Assembly: GCA_946807835.1 (NCBI GenBank)
Contig: OX327683.1
Span: 35,089,001 to 35,153,000, forward strand
Source: Ailanthus altissimus
Taxonomy: Eukaryota; Streptophyta; Magnoliopsida; Sapindales; Simaroubaceae
Length of the DNA: 64,000 bases
Direction: 5' to 3'
In this document: piece after piece, positions 37,962 to 50,300 of the stretch
How the letters are laid out: every line of letters starts with the position of its first letter
How positions within the stretch are numbered: position 1 is the first letter of the stretch
Position numbers and translations under genes: made by a program
The notes under the pieces: generated by a model
The model's input: only the letters and a program-made list of their open reading frames with translations
Told to the model about the DNA's origin: nothing
Database searches by the model: none

Positions 37962-39483
37962 GGTGAGGCTATGAAGAGTGAAAACAAGAAAGAATGGCAG
38001 CAGGCCATGGAAGAAGAAATTTGTTCTCTTAGAAAGAACAATACTTGAAAGTTGGTGGAGAGACCTCAAAAGAAGCTAGTCGGGTGCAAGTAGGTGTATA
38101 AGGTGAAAGAGGGGATACCGGGGATTGAGCCTGCGAGATTCAAGGTTAGGTTAGTAGCACAAGGTTTTACTCAGAGAGAGGGAGTCAATTTTCATGAGAT
38201 ATTCTCTTCAGTTGTCAAGCACACATCTATTAGGATTTTGTTAGCCATGTGTGTAAACCTTGATTTACATCTAGAGCAGATGAATGTAAATACAGCTTTC
38301 TACATGGAGAGCTTAAAGAAACGATATACATGGCACAGCCGCAGGGGTTCGAAGAGCCCCAAAAAGAAGATCATGCTTGTTTGCTAAAGAAGTCATTGTA
38401 CGAGTTAAAGCAATCACCTAGACAGTGGTATATGAGATTTGATGAGTTTATGATGGCTTGTGGTTTTAGTAGGAGCAAGTATGACGGATACGTGTACTTC
38501 AAGAACATAAGTTGTGGGATGATGTATTTGCTTCTATACGTCGATGATATGTTGATCGCGTGCAAGAATATGAAAGAAATACAAAAGTTCAAGAAGCAGT
38601 TGAGTGATGAGTTTGAAATGAAGGATTTAGGAGCAGTAAAGAGAATTTTGGGTATGGATATTGTGAGGAAAAGAAGAGATGTTATCTTCTTGTCCCAACA
38701 ACGATATATAGTCAAAATTTTAGAGAAGTTTAGTATGTTAAATGAGAAGGCTGTCTCTACTCCTTTGGCCATACATTTCAGACTTTCAGCAGCATAGTTA
38801 CCGACATCCGATGAGGAGAAACTGCAGATGAGCAAAGTACCGTATGCAAGCGTTGTAGGGAGCATCATGTATGCAATGATGTGCACATGACCAGACATAA
38901 CATAGGCTGTAAGTGTGGTGAGTAGATACATGGCAAATCCGAGAAAAGATCATTGACTTGCAATAAAGTGGATTTTGAGATATCGCAAGGGAACATCAAA
39001 TCACGGATTAGTGTATAAGAGGAATGAGGATAACAATAAAATAGTAATAGGGTACGTAGACTCAGATTATGCAGGTGATCTTAACAAGAGAAGATCATTA
39101 ATGGGCTATGTATTCACGGTGTTTAGGTGTAGTGTGTGTTGGAGATCAGTTCTACAACATGTGGTTGCACTGTCTACCACAAAGGCGGAGTACATAGCTA
39201 TTGGTAAAGCTATCAAGGAGGCCGTGTGGTTAAAAGACATATGCACAGAGGTATTGGCTAGTGAAGATGTGAACACTGGTGTGTATTGTGATAGCTAGAG
39301 TGTCATACACCTAAGCAAACATCAAGTGTTCCATGAGAGGTTGAAGCACATTGATGTGAGGCTTCATTACATTCGTGAGATTGTCCAAAGTGGTGAAGTT
39401 AATCTAACAAAGATAGTGTCATCTAAAAACCCTGCTGATATGTTGACTAAGCCATTACCCTCGGTTAAGTTCGTCCTTTGCAA
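37962..39483 (+). pseudogene. Copia A reverse transcriptase-RNase H, first copy
   Basis: Begins with the EWQQAMEEE segment. A TGA replaces the following Trp codon (38046). VRLVAQGFTQREG and the first RT block follow, then a frameshift at about 38299 (one T fewer than the second copy). The YVDDMLIA catalytic box is intact near 38540, and the KDLGA-KRILGMDI, VDSDYAGD and ALSTT-AEYIA RNase H blocks are present. More stops occur at about 38799, 38888, 38902 and 39297. It ends at LPSVKFVLCK, where it runs straight into the second copy. Confidence 0.85.
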
Positions 39484-40553
39484 GGTGAGGCTATGAAGAG
39501 TGAAAACAAGAAAGAATGGCAGCAGGCCATGGAAGAAGAAATTTGTTCTCTTAGAAAGAACAATACTTGAAAGTTGGTGGAAATACCTCAAAAGAAGTTA
39601 GTTGGGTGCAAGTGGGTGTATAAGGTGAAAGAATGGATACTGGGGATTGAGCCTACGAGATTCAAGGTTAGGTTAGAAGCATAAGGTTTTACTCAGAGAG
39701 AGGGAGTCAATTTTCATGAGATATTCTCTTCAGTTGTCAAGCACACATCTATTAGGATTTTATTAGCCATGTGTGTAAACCTTGATTTACATCTAGAGCA
39801 GATGAATGTAAAGACAGCTTTTCTACATGGAGAGCTTAAAGAAACGATATACATGGCATAGCCGCAGGGGTTCGAAGAGCCCCAAAAAGAAGATCATGCT
39901 TGTTTGCTAAAGAAGTCATTGTACGGGTTAAAGCAATCACCTAGACAGTGGTATATGAGATTTGATGAGTTTATGATGACTTGTGATTTTAGTAGGAGCA
40001 AGTGTGACGGATACGTGTATTTCAAGAACATAAGTTGTGGGATAATGTATTTGCTTCTATACGTCGATAATATGTTGATCGCGTGCAAGAATATGAAAGA
40101 AATACAAAAGCTCAAGAAGCAGTTGAGTGGCGAGTTTGAAATGAAGGATTTAGGAGCAGCAAAGAGAATTTTGGGCATGGATATTTTGGACATGTACTTC
40201 AACATGTGGTTGCACTGTCTACCACAGAGGCAGAGTACATAGCTGTTGGTGAAGTTATCAAAGAGGCCGTGTGGTTAAAAGACATATGCGCAGAGGTTTT
40301 GGCTAGTGAAGATGTGAACACTGGTGTGTATTGTGATAGCTAGAGTGCCATACACCTAAGCAAACATCAAGTGTTTCATGAGAGGTCAAAGCACATTGAT
40401 GTGATGCTCCATTACATTCGTGAGATTGTTCAAAGTGGTGAAGTTAGTCTAATAAAGATAGTGTCATCTAAAAACCCTGCTGATATGTTGATTAAGCCAC
40501 TACCCTCGGTTAAGTTCGTCCTATGCAAGGACTTAACCGGAGTCACTACTTTG
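39484..40553 (+). pseudogene. Copia A reverse transcriptase-RNase H, second tandem copy with deletion
   Basis: It repeats 37962 onward at an offset of 1522 bp, with the same TGA at the EEEICSLRKNNT boundary and additional stops. The frame broken in copy one around TAFLHGELKETIYMA is intact here. The catalytic box reads YVDNMLIA, losing the second Asp. After GMDI (40185) about 477 bp are missing relative to copy one; sequence resumes in the RNase H ALSTT-AEYIA block. It then runs to the normal end of pol at LCKDLTGVTTL, stop TGA. Confidence 0.85.
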
Positions 40554-40611
40554 TGAAGGTGACTGAAGATGCGAAAATGAGAGATCGAGTTGCTTTGTGC
40601 ATGATTTTGAA

Positions 40612-40625
40612 TCAATGAGGGGATT
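40612..40625 (+). other. Polypurine tract of copia A
   Basis: The sequence tgaggggatt lies directly before the 3' LTR start TGTGAAG. Element B has a matching tract (AAGGAGGGAATT) next to its 3' LTR. Confidence 0.6.
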
Positions 40626-41337
40626 TGTGAAGATATTGATTGAAAATCATCGAAATATGATTTAGAGATCAAGCCAAGTGCGTAAGGTGAGCACGGATCG
40701 AAGAAGAACGCAAAAGGAGGCAAAAAATGAAGAAGGGCGCACTAGGCGGTAGCGCTTCGGCGACCAAGCGTGAGCGCCGCGGTGCCCAGTCCAGAACCTA
40801 AGCGCTGCGATGCCAGGACACCAGCGCCGCAGCGACGAAAGCCCAACATCGCGGCACTGGAGACGGGAACAATATCCCGAAATAAGGAAACTTCCTTATT
40901 TCATCTCCCACTTATTTTAAGACTCCCTAATACGACTCCCACACGTATAGGGTAAACCTAGGTCGTCCCAAAGCTTATATAAAGGCTATCAATTGGCTTG
41001 CAAACATTTCTTTGTGATCAAGTAGATCTTGACAATCTTTGTGATAAATAAGAGATCTTTATGGTTTTTTATGAGAGAAAATCCTTAAAGCGAGAGAGAA
41101 AGTTTTCTTTGTGATCTTTCTTGTAAAATATATACTTTGTGAGTGCCTTGTGATTTATAATAAGAGAAGAGTGTGATCTTGATCCGCCGTGGACGTAGGC
41201 AAGTTGCCGAACTACGTAATTCTTTGTGTGTTCTTCTTCTACTCCTGTTTTTATTTATTTTTTAATAACTTATTTTGCATTATTATATTATTTGGGTGAA
41301 TTTTTTACTTGTTTGTTTGTTTGTTTCCACTTCAACA
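40626..41337 (+). repeat. 3' LTR of copia element A (712 bp)
   Basis: It aligns over its full length with 34788-35496 and ends TTCAACA. It carries the same GC-rich block, TATA box and downstream tttgtgatc-rich leader. Scattered mismatches, mostly transitions, and small indels separate the two LTRs. Confidence 0.9.
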
Positions 41338-42036
41338 ATACTGATGTGACAGATTAACACTTTTTCGCCAATTTGTGAAATGTGAAAAGTTAGTTAGAGA
41401 GTTGTTGTATTGTTAGCATAGATCTCGGATTATGTAACATGAGTATGTAACAACTCTTGTAACTATAAAAGAGCAGTCTTGGAGTCTCTTATGATTCATT
41501 CAGTGTAGTAAAAAGTTCTTTTAATTTTTTTTTCCAGAAATTCTTTCTTTTCTTTGAAATTTTCTTGCCAAACAAACACTTTTCTTCGATATTTTACACA
41601 AGGAAATGTGTGGTGTGTATACGTTACACACCCAAAAAGAAAAAGAAAAGGGTCAATTTTTTTGTACAGCACAAAGCACCTTGCGATATACTATTCAGGA
41701 AATGGAAAGAAGATATGAATTTAAAGGGTTCCATGTAAATCGCAAATTCAACCCAGTCAAAAAAATTGTAGATGTGTTAGAACTTAGAACTGCTAGTTTA
41801 CAGGATGTTAATATACACGTCTGCTTAAAAATCGCAGACCAGTGTGGAAAAACTCTTGTATAAAAACAAACAACCTGGCTTCACACAAGCAGATAAATAC
41901 CCATTCCCTCTTTTCATTCACCTGATCATGTTCTTGGAGTTATCAAACTATCAAAATTTGTTAAATTGATCTTGGCAATAAAAAAAGCGTTGTTATCGAG
42001 ATATCCCTCCTTCAACATTGAGCTCATCTGTGGTTT
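41338..42036. other. Spacer between copia A and the RopGEF gene
   Basis: No gene supported. A tgtaactataaaagag segment near 41457 followed by a cttatgattcattcagtg stretch resembles a plant LTR promoter region but no partner repeat was found. The end of this spacer must hold the RopGEF 3' UTR. Confidence 0.4.
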
Positions 42037-44185
42037 TTACTGATCTTGGTTTCTCACTGATCTATCTACATAAAGAACATCGTCAATCCAAGCAACTATG
42101 TTGAATGCTAGGCCTTCTAACACTCTTGAATAGCTCTCCAGCACTGCCTGCCCCACATCCTGCAACAAGTTGCTTTTACAGTGAGTTCTTTCCTGGAACA
42201 TATGAATTTACAAATGCATGTGTTTATAATTTACTCTTAAGGTTGTGGCTTTTATGAGTCAGTTTGATTAGTTCCTTCCTTGACTAGGTAGATGTATTGG
42301 CAAGAGAAACTTGACATCGTGCATTGTGATTATTGGTGACTGCTGCTAATATCTGAATAAGATAGCTAGAGACTTACCCGATTATATTGAATCTTGCATG
42401 TGTCTAAGGATGTCTGTGAAAGCTCAGGATACCTCTGCTTCAAGCAAAATATCAAGCTCTCTGCTCTTCCCGCCAAAATATGATTTTTGTCGCTGCGGTC
42501 TGTGTCGGACATGAGATCCCTTACCATGTCCCATGAAGATTTTGAATGGTTCATGCAAGCTTTTTTTCTCCAGGTGTACATTGAAGCCTCAACACGATCT
42601 GCAAGCTCAAGCGCTTCATGTTCAGATGCTATATTGAGACAGTCAAGAAGATGGTCTGGGGAGAAATTTTCTGTTGTGTATATGTAGCGGTAAATGAAAT
42701 CTCCAAGACATGCTTTTCCACTCTGAAAATAAGAAAATTTTCCCTAGTAAGAATGAAATTCGGATGAAGCTGTTGTATTCTGAACGAAAACTTCTTGGCA
42801 CTGATGACAAACCTTTGGAAGGGTTGCTAAATATGAGTCTGGGATTTCCATTTCAGCAAGAATAATACTATTTATAGCCATGGCTGCTTTGTGAATTTGA
42901 TTAGCCGCATCACGCTTGCGGCTTAAGTGCTTCCTTGACTTCTCAGACAGACCACCTGGAGGAACACATGGAATAGGCAGCCACCATTTCTCCTCCTTAC
43001 GATGAACAATAACTCTTCGAAATGAGCCTGACCGAGTTGAATTAGATGACGTGCTCCCCTCTTCTGCATACCAGAATTCTGTGTCCTGGAAACCATCTAA
43101 TATATCCTGTCAAAGAAAATCCTTGTTCTTATTAACCACTGTCTGAGAAGAAAACAACATTGTTATAGTGTTAATGTATTTTAAGAGTGAGTGAGAATAT
43201 AATCTTAGCCTTACTATGAGCATTGCATCCAATTTCCGTAGAGCAGGAAGGTTGATATAGATATCTACTCTTGGCCTGCTTGACATCACCTGGAAGATCA
43301 CAGAATCAAGTTAAAAACAAGTTGAAATAACAAATCCTGCTACATATTTTCGTTTGGATTTCAAGACCTCACCTCAACTTCCGTTCCATCTCGTAAATTC
43401 TGTGACTTAGAGATGAACTCAACTATGTAATCACACACGGAAAGAAGGCAATCCATTTCTCTCTTCCACATCGCCTTCTTTTCAGAATTTAGAGGTGCTA
43501 ACCTCAAATTTTGCCCAAATACAGTGGCTGTTTGAAGATAAACAGAAGTGATCAATGATAAACCTCAAAAAAAAAAAAAAAAAGCAACAAACTTTAAATG
43601 AGAAATAAAGAAATTTACATTCAATCAACTTTTTCACTTAAAAATTATTACCATAGAGATTGGTTATGGCATTTGAGATTGTGACTGCTGAGCAGACACC
43701 TTTGCCGCTTCCAGACATATCTTCACCTAGTAAAAGCTTTGCAAATCTTTCCTTCATCATCTCCAGTTCTGCCAATAACACTATCATAATGATTGAGTAA
43801 ATTTGTTCTGCTGGTAGCACAAATGAAATATGAAGAAAGAGAGAGAGAAAAAGAGAACCCCACCCAATTCGGTTGAATCTGGATCATGAAGATTATTATC
43901 CACGACAGTCTTGTGCTGCTTCAACCCTAAGCGGCTAAGAGCAGGCTGTCCAGATCTTGAAACCGGCCAGTTTGAAGGGGAAGGTTCACTACAAGAACTG
44001 TTACCATCAATGGGTTCTGAAAAGGCTGAGGTCTCAGAGTAAGTGCGGCGATATGCAAACGAATCAGTACTCATAGTTGAGTAAACTGGAGTTTCTGTTG
44101 CTGACTGGTCATTTTGATCTATAGAAGAAGGTGAAGGCTGATAGCCCAAATCATAAGTTTCATCTGAATTTGAAAAATTGTCCAT
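42037..44185 (-). CDS. ROPGEF: Rop guanine nucleotide exchange factor (PRONE domain)
   Basis: Seven exons on the minus strand: 44185-43864, 43768-43652, 43527-43373, 43289-43215, 43106-42813, 42722-42378 and 42159-42037 (stop TAA). All introns are GT-AG and the phases close; 476 residues. The first ~107 residues are Ser/Thr-rich and variable ([20 protein letters not shown]). The PRONE domain follows: [19 protein letters not shown], the [19 protein letters not shown] helix, [20 protein letters not shown], the KWWLP WW motif needed for exchange, [20 protein letters not shown] and the [10 protein letters not shown] region, ending [22 protein letters not shown] proteins swap GDP for GTP on plant Rop GTPases at the plasma membrane, under receptor kinases, to set polar growth. 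The C-tail after PRONE is very short. An in-frame ATG upstream at 44236 lies across a probable UTR acceptor (CTGCAG), so 44185 is preferred. Confidence 0.95.
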
Positions 44186-47100
44186 TTTGATGGGTATCAC
44201 TTGGTAGCCTAATTGCTCAATTCTGCAGACCATCAAGAAATTGTCACAAATTTTAGCCAGTGGGATATAAATTTCCTAAGTTTTTGTGATCATTATCAAA
44301 CAAACAGAATTGGAAGGAATTGGCTTATATAGCTGAGGTTTAGACTAGAGAAAAATAAAAGAAAACAAATAAAGAAAAAGCCTAATCCGTCTTGCAACAA
44401 AAAGCAAAAGGGGTCATTCACAGGTCGTTTTTGTTATCAGACGTGCATATAATTCTCTGATCAAATGCTGCAAAGAATATGCATAAAGCAATCTTGATAC
44501 AATTTCCTGAAACATGAATAAACTGAAATTTGAAATTTTAAAGACAACGGTTGATAAAAAAAAAAACAACGGTCTTAACTTTTCTTTTTTAAGTTACCTT
44601 TAAAAGGATGGGTTTGAATTTTGAACGTTTAAGCAAACAAGAAGCTGAAGACCGTTTAAAACTGTTCCCTCCTATTCTTCTCTTCTGTAACCTTTTTTCT
44701 AAGACAAAAGTAACACTTCCTTTAAAGCAAAGCTATATCACCTCACCATGATCATGAAACCGGCGAATATCGACCGTATGATTTTGCAAACACAACCTGT
44801 GTGATCTGATCAAAACAAGATAGATTTTGCAAACACAGCCTGTGTGATCTGATCAAAACAAGACAGACCCAGTTGCCAAATATTGCAGTGTTCAACAGTG
44901 GATGAAGAGAAAGAAGAATAGCTTGGTTGTAAGTTTGGTTGTTTAAGAGAACATGCAGAAGTACAACTTAGCTGGTCTGGATATGTGAAGATTATTAGTG
45001 GGTTTATGGAGTTATATTATATGTTTCTGAATACGTGACAATTATTTTATTGGAGAAGATGAAACAATTCAACAAATCATTCATTTTTATTTTTAGTTTA
45101 ATGGAAAATTTCATATTATTAGTATGGATTAGATCAGATTAGATGTGCGAGCACTGCACCAATTAATCATGATATAGATAATTTGTTAAAAAAATATTTG
45201 AAAGTCAATTGTCACGGTATGATACGTGCCAGTGATGTTTCTTCTCTTTAAGACATGAGCAAATAGAAAAAACCCTTATTCTTAAAACCAAATAGTAAAA
45301 TAAAAAATTCAAAATTTTTATGGGTCAAAAATTAGAAGAGAAATGAACCTATTCGAATGTTTCAGTAGCTATGAATTTGTAGTGCATAAACTCCTATATG
45401 TAAAAAAAATGTTAATAATATTTTAGTAGAAAAAAATAAAAATAAAGAAAATAAACTCTTTTACCATTATATATATAGGCCTTATAAAATTTATTTACAC
45501 AGAAAATTAAAGATAAATTAAGAAAGAACTAATCACACAATTTGAAAAATGTTGCTTAAAATGTTGTAATTTTAATTGATGTTGCTATTTTACAATTATA
45601 ATAATGTTAATTTAGAAAAATTGATCCTTTTTTTATTTAAAAAAATGTGTTAATTATAACAATTAAAAAGTAGAATTAATAGAAGCTGGAGATGAAGGTT
45701 TGCATGTCTTGGGGATTTAATAATTAAAAATAGTAGTTAGCATTTGGTCGGATGTTAGCTTAGAATGCCCATGCAACTTTAACAATTTATATATATATAT
45801 ATATGTATGAATGTATTGATAAATTTACCAACTTTGACAATTTCATAAACAAAATAAAATCATGAGAAAGAAATGATGCGAAATAGGTCGTGAGTAAGAC
45901 GTGCCTCCCATTTCTGAGATTGAGGGTCCTTCAACTCTTTTATCAATTCATTTGACATTGATGACGCCCCCATGGATATGGCTTTGGCCATGGCTATGAA
46001 CGTGTGATTGGGATGACACCCAAAACGTATAGAAATTGTTGTTAGTTAGAAAAATTAAATTGGAAGTCAAAATGTTGTTTAATTAGAACTATAACAAGCT
46101 TTGTCAAATATTTCTTTTTTTCAAAAAAAAAAATTAAGGTTCAATTGAAGGCGTTGTTAAGATCTAATAATATTTTAATAAAATTCCAATTTTGATACTA
46201 ATTTTTTATAAGAAAAAATAATTTTTTTTAAATAAAAAATAAAAATTGTAGCGGGTTGAGATTCATTACCACTTTCATCGGAGTTATCGGTTTGATGAAA
46301 ATTTACACTAACACGCTGCTATTCAACAATAACGTTATGGTAATCATTGCTTTTTTTTAACCTTTAGGTTTTTTTTAAGTATTTATTTGTAAAATATAAT
46401 CTTATTATTTCATAAATTATGAAATTTAGAGTTCGCTAATATTAGAAGTGAATTGGTTTGCAACCATTATCAACTAGCTAACGAGGACGATGACAACAAT
46501 CGATGGCAGCGGCAATTTTTGTTTTGTTTAATGTTTTGGTTAATTTTTTTTTATAAATTTTATTTATTTTATTTTACAAAAAAAAAATATGTCTATCATA
46601 TTGTGTCACATCTACAACTTTCCATATAAATGGAGCATAACGATAATTACCATATCCTTAACAAATTTGAAAATTTTGTACTTCCATTAATAGTCCACTA
46701 ATAAAAACTAAAAAGAGTTATAGTGTAATTATTCCTCCAAAGTGAAGGTTTAAGTTAATGAATTAGTATTTAATGGATGAAAATTTTCATGTTTATCCAT
46801 ATTTTTAAAAAATAAAATAATCTATTATTTTTCACTATCAATATACTTGAGCTTTGAGTTCGAATTTCACTTCTTCATATTAAAAATTTTCATAAAAAAT
46901 AAGGATTGATGTTTAGTACGTTAAATTTCTCCTCCCATTTAAATCTTTAAAACAAATAATAATAATCAGTTCTTTTTTTTAGTATCAATCTACAACATTT
47001 TTGAGTTTCAGTTGTTTTGTGAAGACTAAATAAAAGCAGTGGAAGGAATGCTCGTGGCAGAATTCAGACCTACAAATATAGAGTTTGTGGGAAAGACTGG

Positions 47101-47596
47101 GCTTGGGATGCTAAAAGCACTGAAACTAAGTCCCTAACGAGTGCAAACACATCATTCTAATAAATCCTAAAATTTATTGTGCCAAAGAAAAAAAAAAATA
47201 CATAGACAACAACATTGTAATTGTACATGCTCCCAACTTAGTGAAATCTTCGTTAAATGTTCATTCTTCCATCCACTCCTTCTCTATAAGTACAACGTCC
47301 ATGGCATTCATCAGCAACCACTGTTTTAGTTCTTGCTGCCCATACAATTTCCAAACCAATGTTCATGTTGGCTCCATTTTGATGAATTACCATACTTATA
47401 TTTATCAGGTGGCTCATTCTGCATTTCATATTATCACCTTTATCATCATTGCATAGGACTCAAAACTAAGCCTCTGTTGGTTGAGATCCAACATACATAT
47501 TCCTGAAAGAAAGGAAAATAAAAAACATATTGTTTATTTTATTAAATTAGTTCATCTTCCCATCTCACTCATTCAAAAAGCTGGTCCATGCTGCTC
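44186..47596. other. RopGEF upstream region and AT-rich spacer
   Basis: 44186-44222 is probable RopGEF 5' UTR behind an acceptor CTGCAG, so a UTR intron is likely, with the first exon perhaps near 44650-44700. A 43-bp tandem duplication lies at 44780-44865. 45000-47200 is AT-rich, with an AT dinucleotide run at about 45787-45804. A small CpG-bearing island at 45895-46020 has a His/Gly-rich minus-strand reading that I could not place. The C2 gene's 3' UTR ends this spacer. Confidence 0.45.
44780..44865. repeat. 43-bp tandem duplication upstream of RopGEF
   Basis: Two adjacent copies start gattttgcaaacaca at 44780 and 44823. They differ at only about two positions (aacctg/agcctg and agata/agaca). 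This lies about 600 bp upstream of the RopGEF ATG. Confidence 0.88.
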
Positions 47597-48908
47597 CTAA
47601 GTTTCCTTGGACTTGTTTTTAGAATTCATTTTGTTACAGTCAAACAAGAACCTCAACCATGGCATCTTCCAAAGATTGATAATGGATCTAAAAATTGATT
47701 TTCTCGGTGCATTCTCCTGCGCAAGATATTCTCTTCCCTCCACATCTAAGTCTTTCTGCAAATATCCCAACATTTAGTTATTCTTTGCATACCAAAAAGT
47801 AATGACAGGAAATAAATATCGACCAATTTCATATCTTCTAAGCATGCTTACGTTTACAATGAATTTAAATCCAATCACTATTTGTCCCTTGTAGGTGTCA
47901 TCTTCGAGCACTACATTGTATGGGGCTGGTTTCACTTCTATCAATCCTCTGTCATTGCCCTCAGTAATTATTCCACCAAGATAAATTCTGCATCAAAATT
48001 TAATTAACCAATCTAGAGTAAAAGATTTTAGAACAAAATTTGAGAAACTACTAAAAAAAAAGAAAAATTTAAGTTAGTCCATGACATTAATTGATATGCT
48101 CACAGTTCAGTTTTTAACAAGAGACACTATTCAATGTATCTGAGGTTCATTTCGCCAGCAGCTAGTCACTATATATTATTCTGCAGTATTCCTACGTTCT
48201 TCTGTCCATCCCCATTTATAATAACCTGAAAGAGCTTCTTGTTCTAAAGTATTGAAGTTGATGATGGTCAGGTTCGTTATGCTGGGCTTAAAGAGAAAAT
48301 TTCAGGTCCTATGTGGTCTTAAATATACTATTAAACTGCATAATTTTGCTATGTACTGATCAGGCTTTGTCTGCCCCATGATTTTATTTTGCAAGCAAAG
48401 GGGAACAAATAAAAGGGTATGTAACTGAGAGAGGGAAAATACATGGTTTCACCAACAAATCCGGCGTCTGTGAATAACTCTGTGTCCATAATTCTGAATT
48501 TGATATGGGTCAAGTTTTTCCAATTATACAGTGGGAATTCAAATCTGAATTTCTCATTCCACCATGCTTTTCCATCTTTAACTGCATTCACACGAATCAG
48601 TTACTCACTAGCTTTAGAAGTTCAGGGCATAAAAACATTATAGAATAGAAGAAAAGCATTTAAACCTGATGATACTTTGCTTCTATGTTCTAGCTTTCCA
48701 CATTGTACAATCACGTAATAGGCTGCTGTTCCTATGGCCCAATGACCAAATCCAACAAGTTAAATGTTTTGAATAAACCAGAAAAAATTAACAATGCAGA
48801 TCAGTAGCAGAAAAAAGGGGAGAGAGAGGAAGTGACAGTACCAAAAAAATTTGTGTGCCTAATGCCTTCAGCATTGACAAGAAGTACTTCAAGAATTCCT
48901 CCTTTCAT
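47597..48908 (-). CDS. Small C2-domain protein (16-kDa phloem protein / SRC2-like)
   Basis: Five exons on the minus strand: 48908-48842, 48725-48666, 48581-48443, 47987-47852 and 47755-47597 (stop TAG). Introns are GT-AG and the phases close; 186 residues. Residues 1-135 form one C2 domain: MKGGILEVLLVNAEGIRHTN, the YYVIVQCGK strand, KAWWNEKFRFEFPL, the FRIMDTELFTDAGFVGE loop, and YKGQIVIGFKFIVN as last strand. A basic 50-residue tail follows. Such plant proteins bind membranes or RNA and are linked to phloem transport or stress. The first Ca2+-binding loop lacks the usual Asp residues (HTNFFGAAYY instead of D..GxxDPY), so lipid binding may not depend on calcium; that is inference. An ATG is chosen as the first in frame in this exon, although the frame is open a little further upstream. 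Confidence 0.85.
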
Positions 48909-49798
48909 GTGTGTTGGTAGTTTCAACAGACTCACTCTATTCAACAATCGACTCACTCTTAAGGAAAATTTAAAGTCTCTGTAACAAATCCTAGATCAAT
49001 TCACTCCATAGTGTAACTGCATAGACAATAAATTATACTGTATAAGTTACATTCCTTCATTATTTATTGAGTGGTTTTAGAGAATCCGTTTAAAGTTTGT
49101 CTATTAATTACCTTAATTTGAAGAAACTGTGTCTGTATTGTTGAGAAACAATCATTTCGAAACAAACTAGCATGCAAGCCTTCATAGTTTCACTATTTAT
49201 GAATGCGTTACAACATGAAATGTATACAAATCAAGTCTTTCCCCTAATCTCCTGTGTGTACCCAGTCATTCAACTGCAAACTATGCAATCTAAGTGTCTT
49301 TTTGATACAGAGGTGCTTTCAACAAAAGCACAACAACTAAAGATTTTGGAAGTACACCTTCCCTCCACAATTAGCTGTTCACCAAATATATATATATATT
49401 TCATTTTGTAGCTAAAATTTCCACTCCGTAGCACCTCTATGCCAAACGAACCCCCTCAATTAACCCGGTTGTGATCTTTGACTTGAAGGAAGCACTCCTC
49501 AGATTCTTTTATCAAGCTCTACCGAAAACACTTTTCGCCAAGTCAAGCTTCTTTAGCATTCCCTTGAATCTTGATGACCGGAGGACTCGAGATTCCTACC
49601 TTTTGCATACGCATGCACAAGTGATTTTGAACATTAAAGATGAAAAATCAATACCTCTATTGAAAATCCACAAATCTGTCGTTCCATTTGGAAGAAGTTA
49701 ACGAGGCAGAGATGGAAGAGGTCAAGATTAAACGATCACCTAAGCAAGAATTTTATTTTCTAAGAGAAAAAAGACATTTTTTTAATTTTTTTTCTAAG
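48909..49798. other. Spacer between the C2 gene and copia element C
   Basis: Should contain the C2 promoter at its left end. Short ORFs here show no recognisable motif. A tatatatatata run is at about 49388-49399. Confidence 0.4.
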
Positions 49799-50106
49799 TG
49801 TTGAATTATTGAGACTTTCTTTAGCAGATTTCGTGGAAAAGTTTATATAGTTTATGATTTTAAATTTATGTTTTTGAATTTGAAATTATTTTGTTTAGCT
49901 GCTAGTTAATTTCTTAAATCAAAAAATTTCAATAGCCAATAAAAATATCAGTAGTAGTTAAGATTTTTATACAGAAATTTCCCTCATCAAGATCTTTTTT
50001 CTTGTATTTAATCAGTTTAGTAGAATAAAATTTAACACCTTGAGAGGAAAGTTCAGTTTTTTGTTTCTCAAGTGATTTTCTGCACTTTTATTGGAGGGAA
50101 GCTCAA

Positions 50107-50300
50107 ATTTTAATATTGTATACCAAGTTAGATGTATCAAGTAATTATTAAGTGATGAATACAAAATTATTCATTACATCTAATAATTATTTGATATATT
50201 ATTATTTAGGATACAATTTAAAATATAAATTTGGGATGTATAACATTACTCTTTGTATGTGTAGCATTACTCTTTTATATTATATCCCAAGTTGGAGATA
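50107..50300. repeat. Inverted-repeat, MITE-like insertion in copia C
   Basis: An arm starting ATTTTAATATTGTATACC at 50107 pairs imperfectly with 50170-50224, whose complement starts ATTTTAAATTGTATCC. A second small hairpin lies at about 50229-50298 (ttgggatgtat against its complement atatcccaa). No target duplication is clear, so this may be one composite element or two. Confidence 0.45.

Larger units (their letters stand above)
34788..41337 (+). mobile_element. Ty1/copia retrotransposon A (TNT1/Tork-like), defective
   Basis: LTRs at 34788-35496 and 40626-41337 bracket gag, protease, integrase, RT and RNase H in copia order. The primer-binding site follows the 5' LTR and a polypurine tract precedes the 3' LTR. 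The 6.55-kb element has many stop codons and frameshifts in pol, and its 3' half contains a 1.5-kb internal duplication. Flanking pentamers GTGCT and ATACT could be a target-site duplication with two transitions, but this is not certain. A sister copy, element B, lies in opposite orientation at 53824-59232. Confidence 0.93.

Noticed and set aside
41606..41863. 85-codon plus-strand ORF before RopGEF
   Set aside because: No motif, no neighbouring exon and no conserved pattern; likely chance.
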